Shown: positions 51,425 through 61,771 of the stretch, one piece after another
Position numbering within the stretch: position 1 is the stretch's first letter
How the letters are laid out: the number at the start of each line of letters is the position of its first letter
Origin: Sinobacterium caligoides
Lineage (GTDB): Bacteria; Pseudomonadota; Gammaproteobacteria; Pseudomonadales; Sinobacteriaceae
DNA: 64,000 nt
Assembly (NCBI RefSeq): GCF_003752585.1
Contig: NZ_RKHR01000007.1
Span: 130,917 to 194,916 of the forward strand
Reading direction: 5' to 3'
Program-made: the position numbers and the translations under genes
Notes under the pieces: generated by a model
Databases searched by the model: none
Told to the model about the DNA's origin: nothing
What the model saw: the letters and a program-made list of their open reading frames with translations, nothing else

Positions 51425-52648
51425 CTACGAATCAAGGGACTTAATCTCTCTGTCGCTGAGGCCCAATAAATACAATACGCCATCTAGCCCCAGGGTCGAA
51501 ATTGAGTGCCGGGCCGACTCCTTAACAATCTGCTTGGCCCGAAACGCCACCCCCAACCCGGCAATAGAGAGCATCGGCAAGTCGTTTGCACCGTCACCAA
51601 CGGCAATCACCTGCTGCAATGAAAGCTGCTCACGCTGAGCCAACTCTTGCAGTAAATCAGCCTTTCGCTGACCGTCGACGACGGTGCCACTCACCTTACC
51701 AGTGACCTTGCCGTTATGAATTTCCAGCTCGTTAGCATAAACATAATCAATACCCAGTTTACGCTGTAAGTAACGGCCGAAATAGGTGAAGCCACCCGAC
51801 AGAATAGCCGTTTTATAACCGAGCGCACGCATGGTGTTAATCAGTCGCTCAGCTCCCTCGGTGATTGGCAGCCGCTCCGCAACCCCCTCCAACACCGTCT
51901 CGTCCAACCCCTCCAGTAAAGCCAGTCGCGCCGCAAAACTCTCGGTGAAATCCAACTCACCCTGCATCGCCCTCTCGGTAATCTCCGCAACCTGCTCACC
52001 GACTCCTGCCGCGTAAGCCAACTCATCGATCACCTCTGCCTCAATCAGCGTCGAGTCCATATCGAAACAGACGAGTCGACGATTACGGCGATAAATATTA
52101 TCTTCCTGATAGGCGATATCGAGCCCCAGTTGTCCAGCCAGAGTCAGAAAATCCTTCCTCACCTCAGCAGGGTCCGTTAACACTCCACGAAGCGACAACT
52201 GTACACAGGCCTTGTCGTGCTCGTTAAAGCTATCAAGTGCCACGCGCCCCGAAAGTCGGTCGATCTTATCGATGTTGAGGTCGTATTGCGCCACCAACTC
52301 CGACACCTTGGCAATATGTAGCGCCGTCACCTTACGCGCCAACAGCGTAACGATGTGCCGCGGCTTACCCTGCCCCCCTACCCATGAACTATAACTCTCA
52401 TCATCAATCGGTGAGAACTTGACCTGTACCTCCAGCTCATGTGCCTTGAACAGTATATCTTTCAATACTGGGCTACTCGCCGCCTCATTCTCCAACTCCA
52501 CCAATAGGCCGAGCGATAATGTGTCGTGAATGACCGACTGACCAATATCGAGGATAGACACGTCATAGCGAGCGAGAATACTGCTGATAGTGGAGGTCAG
52601 TCCAGGCTTGTCAGCACCAGAAATGTTGATCAACACAATACGTTTCAT
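51425..52648 (-). CDS. serB: Phosphoserine phosphatase SerB with ACT domain
   Basis: Last step of serine synthesis, 407 aa. The N-terminal part holds ACT-type regulatory domains (about 5-165). The HAD phosphatase follows with motif I FDMDSTLIEAEVIDELA, motif II in LSGGFTYFGRYL and motif III GDGANDLPMLSIAGLGVAF. The ATG at 52646-52648 has AGGCGG upstream; a TTG two codons before it is open but unlikely. The longer type with two ACT repeats is common in Pseudomonas. Confidence 0.97.
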   Translation of the reverse strand: MKRIVLINISGADKPGLTSTISSILARYDVSILDIGQSVIHDTLSLGLLVELENEAASSPVLKDILFKAHELEVQVKFSPIDDESYSSWVGGQGKPRHIVTLLARKVTALHIAKVSELVAQYDLNIDKIDRLSGRVALDSFNEHDKACVQLSLRGVLTDPAEVRKDFLTLAGQLGLDIAYQEDNIYRRNRRLVCFDMDSTLIEAEVIDELAYAAGVGEQVAEITERAMQGELDFTESFAARLALLEGLDETVLEGVAERLPITEGAERLINTMRALGYKTAILSGGFTYFGRYLQRKLGIDYVYANELEIHNGKVTGKVSGTVVDGQRKADLLQELAQREQLSLQQVIAVGDGANDLPMLSIAGLGVAFRAKQIVKESARHSISTLGLDGVLYLLGLSDREIKSLDS

Positions 52649-52804
52649 AGCCAAAACCGCCTAAAATATGCTATTAATCATCTGAATATCTTCGAAGATG
52701 TAACTTTCGAGAACAATTTATTATCCTGCTGCCATTGTAACCGCTACAGAACGAGGCAGCACCACCCAAACCCCAGTAATGCAACAATTGGCAGTTATAT
52801 CACC

Positions 52805-53992
52805 ATGCGCGTCGTAAAATTCCTGCAGTCACTCGCCCCTGCCCATAAGCTCGCTACCCTCGTGACGAGCACCGCTGTGCTCATCTTCGCTATCAACTTT
52901 GCTCTATGGCAGCAACAGTTCAGCGCTCAACATCTGCGCCAACAAGACCAGTACGGCAACCAGCTGGCCAGTCAAACAGCCTATACAGCCAGCAATCTGA
53001 TGCTGAGCGACAGCCGAATAGGCCTGCGTGTGCTGGCCGCAGAGACTCTCAAGCGGTCCCAGGCTCTACACGTTTCCATTTACGACGCCAACAATACCGT
53101 CGTTGCCGAAGCTGGTGAGGAGCGCAGCGAGCACAGCTATCGCGCCAGCATTCTATTACAAGACAATATCGTCGGATATATCGATATCGAATTCGCCCCT
53201 CAGCCGCCTCAGCTGCCCAATTTCTGGTTCTGGCTCTGTAATGGCCTGATCTTAGTCGCGATCTACCTCGCAAGCTATCTAGGCGCGAGAAAGTTTACCA
53301 GCGCCATCGACTCGATCTTTGCGAGTCTACGCGACAGCAAGCGCTTTGATATTCAAAAGGAACTTCCCCGCACACTATTGACCAGTCAGTTCATCGACAG
53401 CCAAAAAGACAATAGCAACAACCTCGTCGATGGCGAGGGCACACCGACACTATTGGCCATCCGCTTCACCAACTCTCGAGGCGAGCCCATCCAGCTGCAA
53501 CAAGAAGATGACTGCCAGCTGCTGCTCGACAACATGGCTATTATCGATAAGGTCGCCAAACTCTATGACGGCCAGCATCACTCTGGCCACGAAGGCGAAG
53601 TGCTCTCCTTCAACCACAGCACCGACGCCTGCTTTCAAGCACTCTGCGCGGCCGTGCTGATTCGTAGCCTGTTCGAGCAAAGCTCCAACCCCGACGACCA
53701 CAGTGACATCGCCCTAGCGCTCACCACTGCCCCGGCCGCTGAGGCGATCCCGACAGAGCTAGACACGCAATATCGACAGCAATTCGAGGGGGAGTTACTT
53801 GCCAAGGCCAACCAACTCGGCGAGATCGTGCTGAGCCGCTTACTATTAGCAGAGCCGACGATCGCAGAACGCACCCGTGTAAATAGTGGCCACAACGATA
53901 TCTACACGCTACTGTCGGTCTCGCCGGTTTACCAAAAGCTGCTCGACAATCAGCTGGGCCAGCTCACTAGGGCTGACGAGCAACCCGAATAG
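52805..53992 (+). CDS. SMP/YtjB-type membrane protein with cyclase-like C-terminal domain
   Basis: Protein of 395 aa, divergent from serB as ytjB (smp) is in E. coli. N-terminal helix at about 17-38 (ATLVTSTAVLIFAINFALW), a periplasmic SMP_2 domain, a second helix at about 140-160, then a cytoplasmic part of about 200 residues. E. coli YtjB is near 214 aa, so the extra part is new to it. That part has the layout of a class III nucleotidyl cyclase fold: a first beta strand LLAIRF, then YDGQHHSGHEGEVLSF and a long ALCAAVLIRSLF helix, and later LLAKANQLGEIVLSRLLL. Metal-binding aspartates are not obvious, so it may be inactive. Confidence 0.8.
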   Translation: MRVVKFLQSLAPAHKLATLVTSTAVLIFAINFALWQQQFSAQHLRQQDQYGNQLASQTAYTASNLMLSDSRIGLRVLAAETLKRSQALHVSIYDANNTVVAEAGEERSEHSYRASILLQDNIVGYIDIEFAPQPPQLPNFWFWLCNGLILVAIYLASYLGARKFTSAIDSIFASLRDSKRFDIQKELPRTLLTSQFIDSQKDNSNNLVDGEGTPTLLAIRFTNSRGEPIQLQQEDDCQLLLDNMAIIDKVAKLYDGQHHSGHEGEVLSFNHSTDACFQALCAAVLIRSLFEQSSNPDDHSDIALALTTAPAAEAIPTELDTQYRQQFEGELLAKANQLGEIVLSRLLLAEPTIAERTRVNSGHNDIYTLLSVSPVYQKLLDNQLGQLTRADEQPE

Positions 53993-54008
53993 CGCCTCAT
54001 GGCTGCAT

Positions 54009-54036
54009 AAAAAAACCGGCTCTAGGCCGGTTTTTT
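54009..54036. terminator. Bidirectional terminator between SMP gene and parC
   Basis: Stem AACCGGC/GCCGGTT with a 5-base loop, flanked by A6 and T6, in the gap of two converging genes. Confidence 0.88.
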
Positions 54037-54052
54037 ATCGCGTGAATATCAG

Positions 54053-56308
54053 CTAAGCACTTTCTATGGTTAGCTTATCCACTTTCTGGAAGCCTCTCGG
54101 CAACTTGTGACCACGGCGACCGCGCTCTCCTCGGTAGTGCTCAAGCTCTGCCAGTTTCATCGACAGGTGGCGCTTACCCGCGTGTACCACCAGCTTATCT
54201 TCCTCGGCGAGAATGAGCGCCGACAGCAAGAATTCATCTCGGCTCTCAACCCTTGCCGCAGGAATGCCCAGTAACTTATTGCCCTTACCCTTCGCCAGTT
54301 GTGGCAGATCGGCAACCGGGAACACCAGCATTCGCCCCTCATTGCTGAGCGCGACAACATAGCGGTTATCAACATCGTCAATCGCCACCGGAGGCAATAC
54401 CTTCGCCCCCTTCGGCACACTGATAATTGCCTTACCCGCCTTATTCTTGCTCTGGAAATCGGCAAATTTGCCAATGAAGCCATAGCCGGCATCCGTCGCC
54501 ATCAAATACAACTGCGAGTCCGCGCCGCTTAATACGCCCTCGAAAGTTGAGCCAGAGGGAACATTACAGCGCCCGGTTAACGGCTCACCGTGACTCCGCA
54601 CAGAAGGTAAACTATGGGTGGCTACAGTATAACCTCGACCAGTGGCATCTAGGATAACAGCCGGATAATTGGTCTTGGTGTGAATAGCAAAACCGAGCTT
54701 GTCGCCCGACTTATAGTTCAGCGCCGAGGCATCGACATCATGCCCCTTACCCGCACGAATCCAGCCTTTCGCCGACAACACCACCGTCACGGGCTCGGAG
54801 CTGAGCATATCCTCTTCAGTGAAGGCCTTCGACTCGCTGCGCAGTACCAGTGGCGAGCGTCGCTCGTCGCCATAGGCCTTGCCGGCGGCAACCAACTCTT
54901 TCTTTACCAGTGTTTTCATCCGCGCGTCTGAACCGAGAATTTTCTCGATCATATCGCGCTCTTTCGACAGCTCATCTTGCTCGCCACGAATGGCGATCTC
55001 CTCAAGCTTAGCCAGTTGACGTAACTTCAAGTCCAAGATCGCATCGGCTTGAGTGTCGCTAATCCCATAGCGCTCCATCAGGACAAGCTTGGGCTTATCC
55101 TCGGTGCGAATGATATGGATTACCTCATCGAGATTTAGATAGGCAATCAACAGACCTTCTAAGATATGCAGGCGACGAAGGATCTTCTCTAAGCGATGGG
55201 TCAGACGCCTGCGCACGGTATCCTGACGGAAGCTTAACCACTCCTGCAAGATGGTCAGCAGGCTCTTCACCTTAGGTCGACCATCGATGCCGATCATGTT
55301 CATATTGACCCGATAATTACGCTCCAGGTCTGTCGAGGCAAACAGGTGATTCATCAACTGCTCGAGGTCTATACGGTTCGAGCGCGGTACAATCACCAGA
55401 CGAGTCGGGTGCATGTGATCCGACTCGTCTCGCAGGTCGCTGACCATCGGCAATTTTTTTGCCTGCATCTGTGCCGCAATTTGCTCCAACACCTTCGCAC
55501 CACTGGTCTGATGCGGCAGCGCGGTGACGACGATATCACCCTCCTCGACATGATAGATCGAGCGCATTTTCATGCTGCCCCGACCGGTCTCGTACATCTT
55601 TTGAATATCGGCTGCCGGGGTAATAATCTCCGCTTCTGTCGGGTAGTCCGGCCCCTTGACGTACTGACACAAGTCCGCGACCGTCGACTTCGGCTTCTCC
55701 AGCAGGTGCACGCAGGCGGCGACCACCTCGTGGACATTATGCGGTGGAATATCCGTCGCCATGCCCACTGCGATACCGGTGGTGCCATTCATCAAGACGT
55801 AAGGCAGCCGCGCCGGCAGCGTCTGCGGCTCGTCGAGTGTGCCATCAAAGTTAGGCTGCCAGGTCGCCGTGCCCTGACCCAGCTCGGCCAACAATATCTC
55901 CGCAAAACGCGACAACTTCGACTCGGTATAACGCATCGCCGCAAACGACTTAGGGTCGTCCGGCGAGCCCCAGTTCCCCTGACCATCGACGAGCGGATAG
56001 CGATAGCTAAAGGGCTGCGCCATCAACACCATCGCCTCGTAGACGGCGCTATCGCCATGCGGATGAAACTTACCGATAACATCACCGACCGTACGCGCCG
56101 ACTTCTTATGCTTACTCGACGCCTTCAGGCCAAGTTCGCTCATCGCATAAATAATGCGTCGCTGCACCGGTTTTAAGCCATCACCCACATGGGGCAAGGC
56201 GCGATCGAGGATGACGTACATCGAGTAATCGAGATACGCCTTCTCGGTATATTGTTTGAGGGAAACCCGCTCAATACCATCATCGAGGGTATCGATAGTA
56301 TCTGTCAT
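54053..56308 (-). CDS. parC: DNA topoisomerase IV subunit A
   Basis: Decatenating type II topoisomerase subunit, 751 aa (752 in E. coli). The winged-helix domain carries the catalytic Tyr in [13 protein letters not shown] and the quinolone-determining stretch [17 protein letters not shown]. The coiled-coil gate and C-terminal beta-pinwheel follow. No parE gene lies adjacent. The ATG at 56306-56308 opens [17 protein letters not shown]. Confidence 0.98.
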   Translation of the reverse strand: MTDTIDTLDDGIERVSLKQYTEKAYLDYSMYVILDRALPHVGDGLKPVQRRIIYAMSELGLKASSKHKKSARTVGDVIGKFHPHGDSAVYEAMVLMAQPFSYRYPLVDGQGNWGSPDDPKSFAAMRYTESKLSRFAEILLAELGQGTATWQPNFDGTLDEPQTLPARLPYVLMNGTTGIAVGMATDIPPHNVHEVVAACVHLLEKPKSTVADLCQYVKGPDYPTEAEIITPAADIQKMYETGRGSMKMRSIYHVEEGDIVVTALPHQTSGAKVLEQIAAQMQAKKLPMVSDLRDESDHMHPTRLVIVPRSNRIDLEQLMNHLFASTDLERNYRVNMNMIGIDGRPKVKSLLTILQEWLSFRQDTVRRRLTHRLEKILRRLHILEGLLIAYLNLDEVIHIIRTEDKPKLVLMERYGISDTQADAILDLKLRQLAKLEEIAIRGEQDELSKERDMIEKILGSDARMKTLVKKELVAAGKAYGDERRSPLVLRSESKAFTEEDMLSSEPVTVVLSAKGWIRAGKGHDVDASALNYKSGDKLGFAIHTKTNYPAVILDATGRGYTVATHSLPSVRSHGEPLTGRCNVPSGSTFEGVLSGADSQLYLMATDAGYGFIGKFADFQSKNKAGKAIISVPKGAKVLPPVAIDDVDNRYVVALSNEGRMLVFPVADLPQLAKGKGNKLLGIPAARVESRDEFLLSALILAEEDKLVVHAGKRHLSMKLAELEHYRGERGRRGHKLPRGFQKVDKLTIESA

Positions 56309-56619
56309 GCCACTACTCTGGTTTGTTCATGAATCGACAAATGCGCAACGCTGCGCATCACGGCTTATATCAGCCTAGACGGTGCTGGCTCGCCAGCACG
56401 ACTATAATTTGGTCGCAATACCTTAACAATGGCCCAAAAACAGAGCAAGGCTAGGAGATAATTAAGGCGATAAAAAAGTCGCTTTGGTGATGTTATCCCG
56501 CTAGAAAGTTGCGTTAGAGGTGCGCTAGCTGTTAAGGTCGCGCGAAAATAAACGATTAATATTCATTCACTGGCTGATCAGGGGTACCCCGCAGCTGGCT
56601 CAAGTTGTCTAAGGTTATT
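56309..56619. other. parC-sulP divergent promoter region with two palindromes
   Basis: 311 bases between divergent genes. Two perfect inverted repeats are close together: ATGCGCA-ACGC-TGCGCAT (56341-56358) and GTGCTGGC-TC-GCCAGCAC (56382-56399). No T-runs follow them, so they look more like protein-binding sites or 5' UTR stems than terminators. No small gene is convincing here. I could not place promoters with confidence. Confidence 0.5.
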
Positions 56620-58113
56620 ATGTTACTGTCTTCTACCCGCGCTGATTGGCTGGGCAATATTCGAGGCGACGTGCTCGCCGGCATTGTTGTCGCACTGGCA
56701 CTGATCCCCGAGGCCATCGCCTTCTCCATTATTGCCGGCGTCGACCCTAAAGTGGGTCTCTACGCCTCTTTCTCTATCGCCGTCGTCATCGCCATCGTCG
56801 GCGGGCGCCCCGGTATGATCTCTGCCGCCACCGGCGCCATGGCGCTATTGATGGTCACGCTGGTCAAGGAGCACGGTCTACAGTACCTCTTGGCCGCGAC
56901 GGTGCTCACCGGCATCCTGCAGATCGCCGCCGGCTACCTGAAGCTGGGGCAATTAATGAGCTTTGTCTCTCGCTCCGTGGTCACTGGTTTTGTCAACGCC
57001 CTCGCCATCCTCATCTTCATGGCGCAACTCCCCGAGCTCACCGATGTTACCTGGCATGTCTACGCCATGACTGCGGCAGGTCTCGGCATCATCTATCTCT
57101 TTCCCTATGTGCCTGTCATCGGTAAGGTCATCCCCTCGCCCCTTGTCTGCATTCTGAGCTGCACCGCCTTCGCGATGTTTGTTGGCTTAGATATTCGCAC
57201 CGTCGGCGATATGGGTGAGCTGCCTGACACCCTGCCAGTCTTCCTCTGGCCCGAGGTTCCCGTCAACTTCGACACGTTGGCAATCATCTTCCCCTACTCT
57301 GCCGCCATGGCCGTCGTCGGCCTACTCGAATCATTAATGACGGCGACTATTATCGACGACTTCACCGACTCCACCAGCGATAAAAACCGCGAGTGCAAGG
57401 GTCAGGGCGTCGCCAACATTGCCACTGGCTTCATCGGCGGCATGGCCGGCTGCGCGATGATCGGTCAATCGGTAATCAACGTTAAATCCGGCGGTCGCGG
57501 TCGCCTATCGACGCTCATTGCCGGTACCGTACTGCTGCTGATGGTCGTCTTCCTCAGCGACTGGGTTTCAAAGATCCCCATGGCCGCACTCGTCGCAGTG
57601 ATGATTATGGTCTCGATCGGCACCTTTAGCTGGAGCTCTATCACCGGTATCAAACAGTACCCCCTCTCCAGCAACATCGTGATGATCGCCACCGTGATCG
57701 TCGTGGTTTGGACCCACAACCTCGCCCTCGGGGTGTTTGTCGGTGTGCTATTGGCGGCGCTGTTCTTCGCTAACAAAATCTCTCACTTCATGTATAGCAA
57801 GACCAGCTTCGACAAGCAGACGCAAACACGGCTGTATAGCATCCACGGCCAGGTGTTCTTTAACTCTGCGGATAAATTTGTCGATAAGTTTGACTTTAAA
57901 GAAGTGGCGGAACGTGTTGTTATTGATCTCAGCAAGGCGCACTTTTGGGATGTTTCCGCGGTAGCAGCTCTAGACAAGGTGGTCTTAAAGTTCAAGCGCG
58001 AGGGTGCGCAGGTCGAGGTCATTGGACTCAACGAGGCCAGTAAGACCATCGTCGACCGCTTTGGCGTACACGACAAACCGGAAGAGATTGATCAGGTCCT
58101 AGGAGGACACTAG
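56620..58113 (+). CDS. SulP-family anion transporter with STAS domain
   Basis: Inner-membrane transporter, 497 aa. About 10-14 membrane segments lie in residues 15-390 (signature [25 protein letters not shown]), then a cytoplasmic STAS domain (about 400-490). The substrate is unknown: the family moves sulfate, bicarbonate or other anions, and the fused C-terminal STAS resembles BicA-type bicarbonate carriers. The ATG at 56620 has AAGG 5 bases before; a TTG five codons up is also open. The stop overlaps the UspA start. Confidence 0.92.
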   Translation: MLLSSTRADWLGNIRGDVLAGIVVALALIPEAIAFSIIAGVDPKVGLYASFSIAVVIAIVGGRPGMISAATGAMALLMVTLVKEHGLQYLLAATVLTGILQIAAGYLKLGQLMSFVSRSVVTGFVNALAILIFMAQLPELTDVTWHVYAMTAAGLGIIYLFPYVPVIGKVIPSPLVCILSCTAFAMFVGLDIRTVGDMGELPDTLPVFLWPEVPVNFDTLAIIFPYSAAMAVVGLLESLMTATIIDDFTDSTSDKNRECKGQGVANIATGFIGGMAGCAMIGQSVINVKSGGRGRLSTLIAGTVLLLMVVFLSDWVSKIPMAALVAVMIMVSIGTFSWSSITGIKQYPLSSNIVMIATVIVVVWTHNLALGVFVGVLLAALFFANKISHFMYSKTSFDKQTQTRLYSIHGQVFFNSADKFVDKFDFKEVAERVVIDLSKAHFWDVSAVAALDKVVLKFKREGAQVEVIGLNEASKTIVDRFGVHDKPEEIDQVLGGH

Positions 58114-58964
58114 TGAGCAGCCCAAAAACCATACTCGCCTGCATTGACGGTTCCAAGAGCAGCACCAGCGTGTGCGATTACGCGGCCTGGATCAGCCGCT
58201 CGATCGACACACCGGTGCAACTGCTACACACCTGTAATAACGAGCAGCCTGCAGCCTCTAACCTCTCGGGCAGTATTGGTTTAGGGGCTCGCGAGAGCCT
58301 GCTAATGGAACTCGCCAACCTCGAGCAACAGCGGGCAAAGCTGATACTCGAAAACGGTAAGCAGATGCTTGCCGAGGCACAACAGCGCTGTCGACAGCTC
58401 GGCATCAACGCCACAATACTGCAACGCCATGGCGGCCTAGCAGAGACCCTGGTAGACCTCGAAGACAGCACTCGCGTATTGGTGCTGGGCCTGCGAGGCG
58501 AGGCCCACCAGGACAGCGAAGCCGGCATCGGGCACAAGCTCGAGTCTGCGCTAAGAACTCTGCATCGCCCTATGCTGGTAGTTAATCAAGACTTCGTCGA
58601 ACCAAAAAACGTCATGCTGGCCTTTGATGGCAGTAGCGGCGCAGAAAAAGCCCTAGAGATGGTCTGTGCCAGCCCGCTGTTCAAAGACAGCTGCTGCCAT
58701 GTGATCTTTGTCGGCAGCGGCGCCGACGGTGAAGAGCACCTACGACGCGCTCACGCACAGCTCACAGAAGCCGGTCACCAGGTCAAGAGTGCACTGCTGC
58801 AAGGCAAACTAGACGAAGCCATTGGCCACTATCAGGCCGAGTATGATATCGACATGACGGTCATGGGAGCGTTTAGTCACAGCCGTATCCGCGACATACT
58901 GCTAGGCAGCCTAACCAGCAAGGTACTGCACAACACAGCCATACCGTTACTACTACTACGCTAG
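58113..58964 (+). CDS. Universal stress protein, two UspA domains
   Basis: Tandem UspA protein, 283 aa, domain 1 about 1-155 and domain 2 about 160-283. The C-terminal ATP-binding motif G-x2-G-x9-G(S/T) is recognisable in VMGAFSHSRIRDILLGSLTS. The start is GTG at 58113, overlapping the transporter stop by one base (TAGTG), with a perfect AGGAGG six bases before. It is thus translated with the SulP gene and may sense energy or stress to control it. Confidence 0.92.
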   Translation: MSSPKTILACIDGSKSSTSVCDYAAWISRSIDTPVQLLHTCNNEQPAASNLSGSIGLGARESLLMELANLEQQRAKLILENGKQMLAEAQQRCRQLGINATILQRHGGLAETLVDLEDSTRVLVLGLRGEAHQDSEAGIGHKLESALRTLHRPMLVVNQDFVEPKNVMLAFDGSSGAEKALEMVCASPLFKDSCCHVIFVGSGADGEEHLRRAHAQLTEAGHQVKSALLQGKLDEAIGHYQAEYDIDMTVMGAFSHSRIRDILLGSLTSKVLHNTAIPLLLLR

Positions 58965-58994
58965 AGCGCGACCACGATACGCTAGGGTACGCGC

Positions 58995-59789
58995 TTAAGC
59001 ACTCTGCCTGCGATCGCTAACACAGGGGGCTTTCGTCTCCTGTGCCTCCTGGTCTGGCCGACCAAATCGCGGCGACAAATTAATGCCGCGAATATCTAGA
59101 CCGTTGTCAGCCAACACTCGACAGCCATATTCTGCTCGCCCATATAAACCCGCCGGTAACGTCGCCAAACCTGAACAACCAACACAGAACCACGGCCCGA
59201 GCCCTTGGTCATACTGGCGCTGTGCGATCACTTGCTGGGAGAACAGCCAATCACCCGTAAAGCTCGGCCCTTGAGCTGAAGAATAGAGCAATCCTCGAGA
59301 GCGGCTCTGTAGCAACTTTGCCTCATTTTCCTCCGCACGCCCACAACAGCAACACTGCGTGGCGGGCGGACGACTAGTGGCGCTTGCTCGCGACAAGAAC
59401 TCAGTGAATAGCGGTAAACGATAAACCGCATTGCGCGCCAACGGATAACGCTCAACATAGGCTGACCCTGGCACAGCCTGATCAGTCGACTGCTGCGTCA
59501 GCAATACGCTTACAGGTTTAAAGGGCTTTGCCACGCCAACGGGCACAACCGGGTCGAGGTAGACACAATGGGCGCAGTCTAGGGACTCAGCGATGCACTG
59601 GGCGCGATACTGCGCCTGCGACACCGCAACGATCAACGCAGTTTCTACCGCACCAAACGTCGGCTCCTGATCACAACATAGGTCGACAGCAATCACCCGA
59701 TAGCCTTGTGCTTCGAGAGACGCTTGTGCATGAGCCGCTAAATCGTGGCCATATTCTAATAAGATGATTGTCTCGATGGTGCTGTTCAT
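58995..59789 (-). CDS. Cysteine-rich protein of unknown function
   Basis: Protein of 264 aa that I do not recognise. The N-terminal half looks alpha/beta (IETIILLEYGHDL, GYRVIAVDLCCD, ETALIVAVSQ, CVYLDPVVPV). The C-terminal part has clustered cysteines: QCCCCGRAEEN near 150 and FCVGCSGL near 206, which could bind zinc or a cluster. It ends in a charged tail with one more cysteine. I took the ATG at 59787-59789. It converges on the UspA gene with about 30 bases between and has no other partner. Confidence 0.65.
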   Translation of the reverse strand: MNSTIETIILLEYGHDLAAHAQASLEAQGYRVIAVDLCCDQEPTFGAVETALIVAVSQAQYRAQCIAESLDCAHCVYLDPVVPVGVAKPFKPVSVLLTQQSTDQAVPGSAYVERYPLARNAVYRLPLFTEFLSRASATSRPPATQCCCCGRAEENEAKLLQSRSRGLLYSSAQGPSFTGDWLFSQQVIAQRQYDQGLGPWFCVGCSGLATLPAGLYGRAEYGCRVLADNGLDIRGINLSPRFGRPDQEAQETKAPCVSDRRQSA

Positions 59790-60128
59790 ATTTCCCACTA
59801 ATAACAAGGGCGAATGACAGCTGAAAGGGGGGCGCCTGATTCATTGCCAGTGCGGCCGCATCTCCAGCTAGGAAACCACCTTACCCAGACGGGGCAGGTT
59901 GGTGCGGGGAATCACCCCCTCTCTTGATGCTTAACTCTCTGATCGTTATTCGATCAGTTGTTGATATCTTAATAGAATACCAGCCCTATGGCACTTGATT
60001 TAAGTCATCAACAAGATGACGATTCGGTAACTTTGTCGACATTCAGCACAACTGCTGAACATGCACGGCAAGCTAATCTATGGCATTATTTGCGATAGAA
60101 GAACAACACTATAACCTTGGGAAGCCGT
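59790..60128. other. Divergent region before ppnP
   Basis: 339 bases between the Cys-rich gene (minus strand) and ppnP (plus strand). It contains the small palindrome TTCAGCA-CAAC-TGCTGAA (60042-60059), and an AT-rich part near 59960-60000. No gene and no certain promoter. Confidence 0.45.
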
Positions 60129-60413
60129 ATGTTTAAAACCAACGAATATTTTGCGGGTAACGTTAAGTCGATCGCCTTTCAAACCGAGACACTCGCTGCC
60201 ACCATCGGTGTCATGGCCGCTGGCGACTATGAATTTGCCACGGCTCAGCGCGAATACATGACCGTCACCAGCGGCCGTCTAGCCGTTACCCTGCCAGATA
60301 GCGCAGCCAGCCAAACCTTCGTCGAGGGAGAGACGTTTATCGTCGAGGCGAACAAGCGCTTTCAAGTGAAGGCCGTCGTTGAAAGCAGCTATCTCTGTAA
60401 GTACGAGGATTAA
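60129..60413 (+). CDS. ppnP: PpnP, pyrimidine/purine nucleoside phosphorylase
   Basis: Cupin-fold nucleoside phosphorylase (DUF1255, formerly YaiE), 94 aa, that splits nucleosides with phosphate. Typical stretches are FAGNVKSIAFQT, IGVMAAGDYEF, and the end FQVKAVVESSYLCKYED. The ATG at 60129 has GGGA just upstream. It stands alone on its transcript and converges on the AraC gene. Confidence 0.93.
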   Translation: MFKTNEYFAGNVKSIAFQTETLAATIGVMAAGDYEFATAQREYMTVTSGRLAVTLPDSAASQTFVEGETFIVEANKRFQVKAVVESSYLCKYED

Positions 60414-60450
60414 GCCCTAACGCTTACAGCAAGGGAGAAAGCAGGTAGCT

Positions 60451-60472
60451 TCGCCGAGCCGATACTCGGCGA
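60451..60472. terminator. Hairpin between ppnP and AraC gene
   Basis: An 8-pair stem TCGCCGAG/CTCGGCGA with loop CCGATA in the short gap between the converging genes. No T-run; probably a weak terminator. Confidence 0.45.
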
Positions 60473-60490
60473 TAAGTATAAAACGCCACC

Positions 60491-61771
60491 CTACCCCGTC
60501 AGCGGAAGCTGCCTGAAGGATTTTTTATATTGACTGGGGGTCTGTCGCGTCTGTCGTTTAAACTCGCCGTAAAAGACCGATTTACTATTGTAGCCCACCT
60601 CGTAGGTGATCTCGGCTATCGTCAGCGTACTCTCTGCCAATAGCCGCTTGGCCTCTTCAATCCGGTAACAGTGTACCAACTGAAAGTAGCCCCCTTGATA
60701 GTGCTGATTAATGGCGTGCGATAGATGGTGTGTCGAGGTGTCGAGTTGCTGCGCCAACTTGCCTAGGGATAACTTCGAATCCTTATAATTGCCGTCCTCC
60801 ATCAGCCGAGTTAACCGCCGCACTAAAGCATCGGCCGCCTTTTCCGTCACCGAAGAACGATACGACTTCACGGCCACCGGGGCAGCCGTATTACTTGCTC
60901 CCTTATTTGTACCGCTATGACCTGTAGCCCCCTTACTGGCAGTGTCTTTATTAACGCTATCGTCACTAGCAGCCGCAACATCCACCACCGGTAAAATAGC
61001 AGCGCTCGCCACCCCCCGCGCTATCGCTCCCAATGTTTTATCGACCCGTTGATGATATAGATAGAGCCCACTGGTGGCGATCGCCAACATCCCCGTCAAC
61101 AGGCTCAACAAGCCGGTCATGCTATGTGGCAAACGCACAATGATGAAGACGACCAAGACAGCGACAGCACTACCAAAGAGCAACAAAAGCTTTCTGACAG
61201 CAACATTAAACAACGCCTCGCTATCAGCTTGTAGCTGTAATTCACGCCAACCGAGCTGCAAATAGAAGAGACCGAAGATGGCCCAGACAGCCAATCTGGT
61301 CGAGCGTGTCGGCGTCATCGACAAGGGCCATGCGACGTCTTGCCCCTGGTTAATAGAATGGAAGAAGGCTTGCTTATCAGCTAAGCTAAGACCGCTATAA
61401 GGCAACATCAGCAACAAATAAAGCAACGGCAACACGAGGTGAAGCAGGTCGCGCCGCGCCGCGTGCTGGCTCAATATGGATTTGAGGTAGAGAAACAAGA
61501 ACACCGGAATCGCGGCACCAAGCGGTGCGGAGAAGGTCACAATATAATAGTAACTGCCGGGCGTGATCAGGCCCCCGCTTTCGCTGGCGAAATGGTAGAC
61601 CGCCAGCTCACCGATTATCGTCAAGTAGGCGAGCATCAACATGACCAAACACGCTTTACGCTGACCGCGGTATTGCCGATTAAAGAGCGCGTGCGACACC
61701 GTGGCAATAGAAGCAGAGGCAGCCAGCAGCAGAGTCACCGCTATCGCTATTATCATCATCAATTGATACAT
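60491..61771 (-). CDS. Membrane-bound AraC-family regulator
   Basis: Regulator of 426 aa. The N-terminal part has about seven membrane helices (from MYQLMMIIAIAVTLLLAA to about residue 240). A linker rich in Ser, Thr, Ala and Gly follows, then a C-terminal AraC DNA-binding domain (about 325-420; SLGKLAQQLDTSTHHLSHAIN and EVGYNSKSVFYGEFKRQTRQ). The sensor would perceive a membrane signal. I start at the ATG at 61769-61771; the frame is open 140 codons further, but those overlap the divergent acylase gene. It is divergent from that gene with 226 bases between. Confidence 0.85.
   Translation of the reverse strand: MYQLMMIIAIAVTLLLAASASIATVSHALFNRQYRGQRKACLVMLMLAYLTIIGELAVYHFASESGGLITPGSYYYIVTFSAPLGAAIPVFLFLYLKSILSQHAARRDLLHLVLPLLYLLLMLPYSGLSLADKQAFFHSINQGQDVAWPLSMTPTRSTRLAVWAIFGLFYLQLGWRELQLQADSEALFNVAVRKLLLLFGSAVAVLVVFIIVRLPHSMTGLLSLLTGMLAIATSGLYLYHQRVDKTLGAIARGVASAAILPVVDVAAASDDSVNKDTASKGATGHSGTNKGASNTAAPVAVKSYRSSVTEKAADALVRRLTRLMEDGNYKDSKLSLGKLAQQLDTSTHHLSHAINQHYQGGYFQLVHCYRIEEAKRLLAESTLTIAEITYEVGYNSKSVFYGEFKRQTRQTPSQYKKSFRQLPLTG

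Noticed and set aside
55346-56176. 276-aa frame antisense to parC
   Set aside because: Rich in Arg/His as expected of antisense to a GC-rich gene; ParC is certain.
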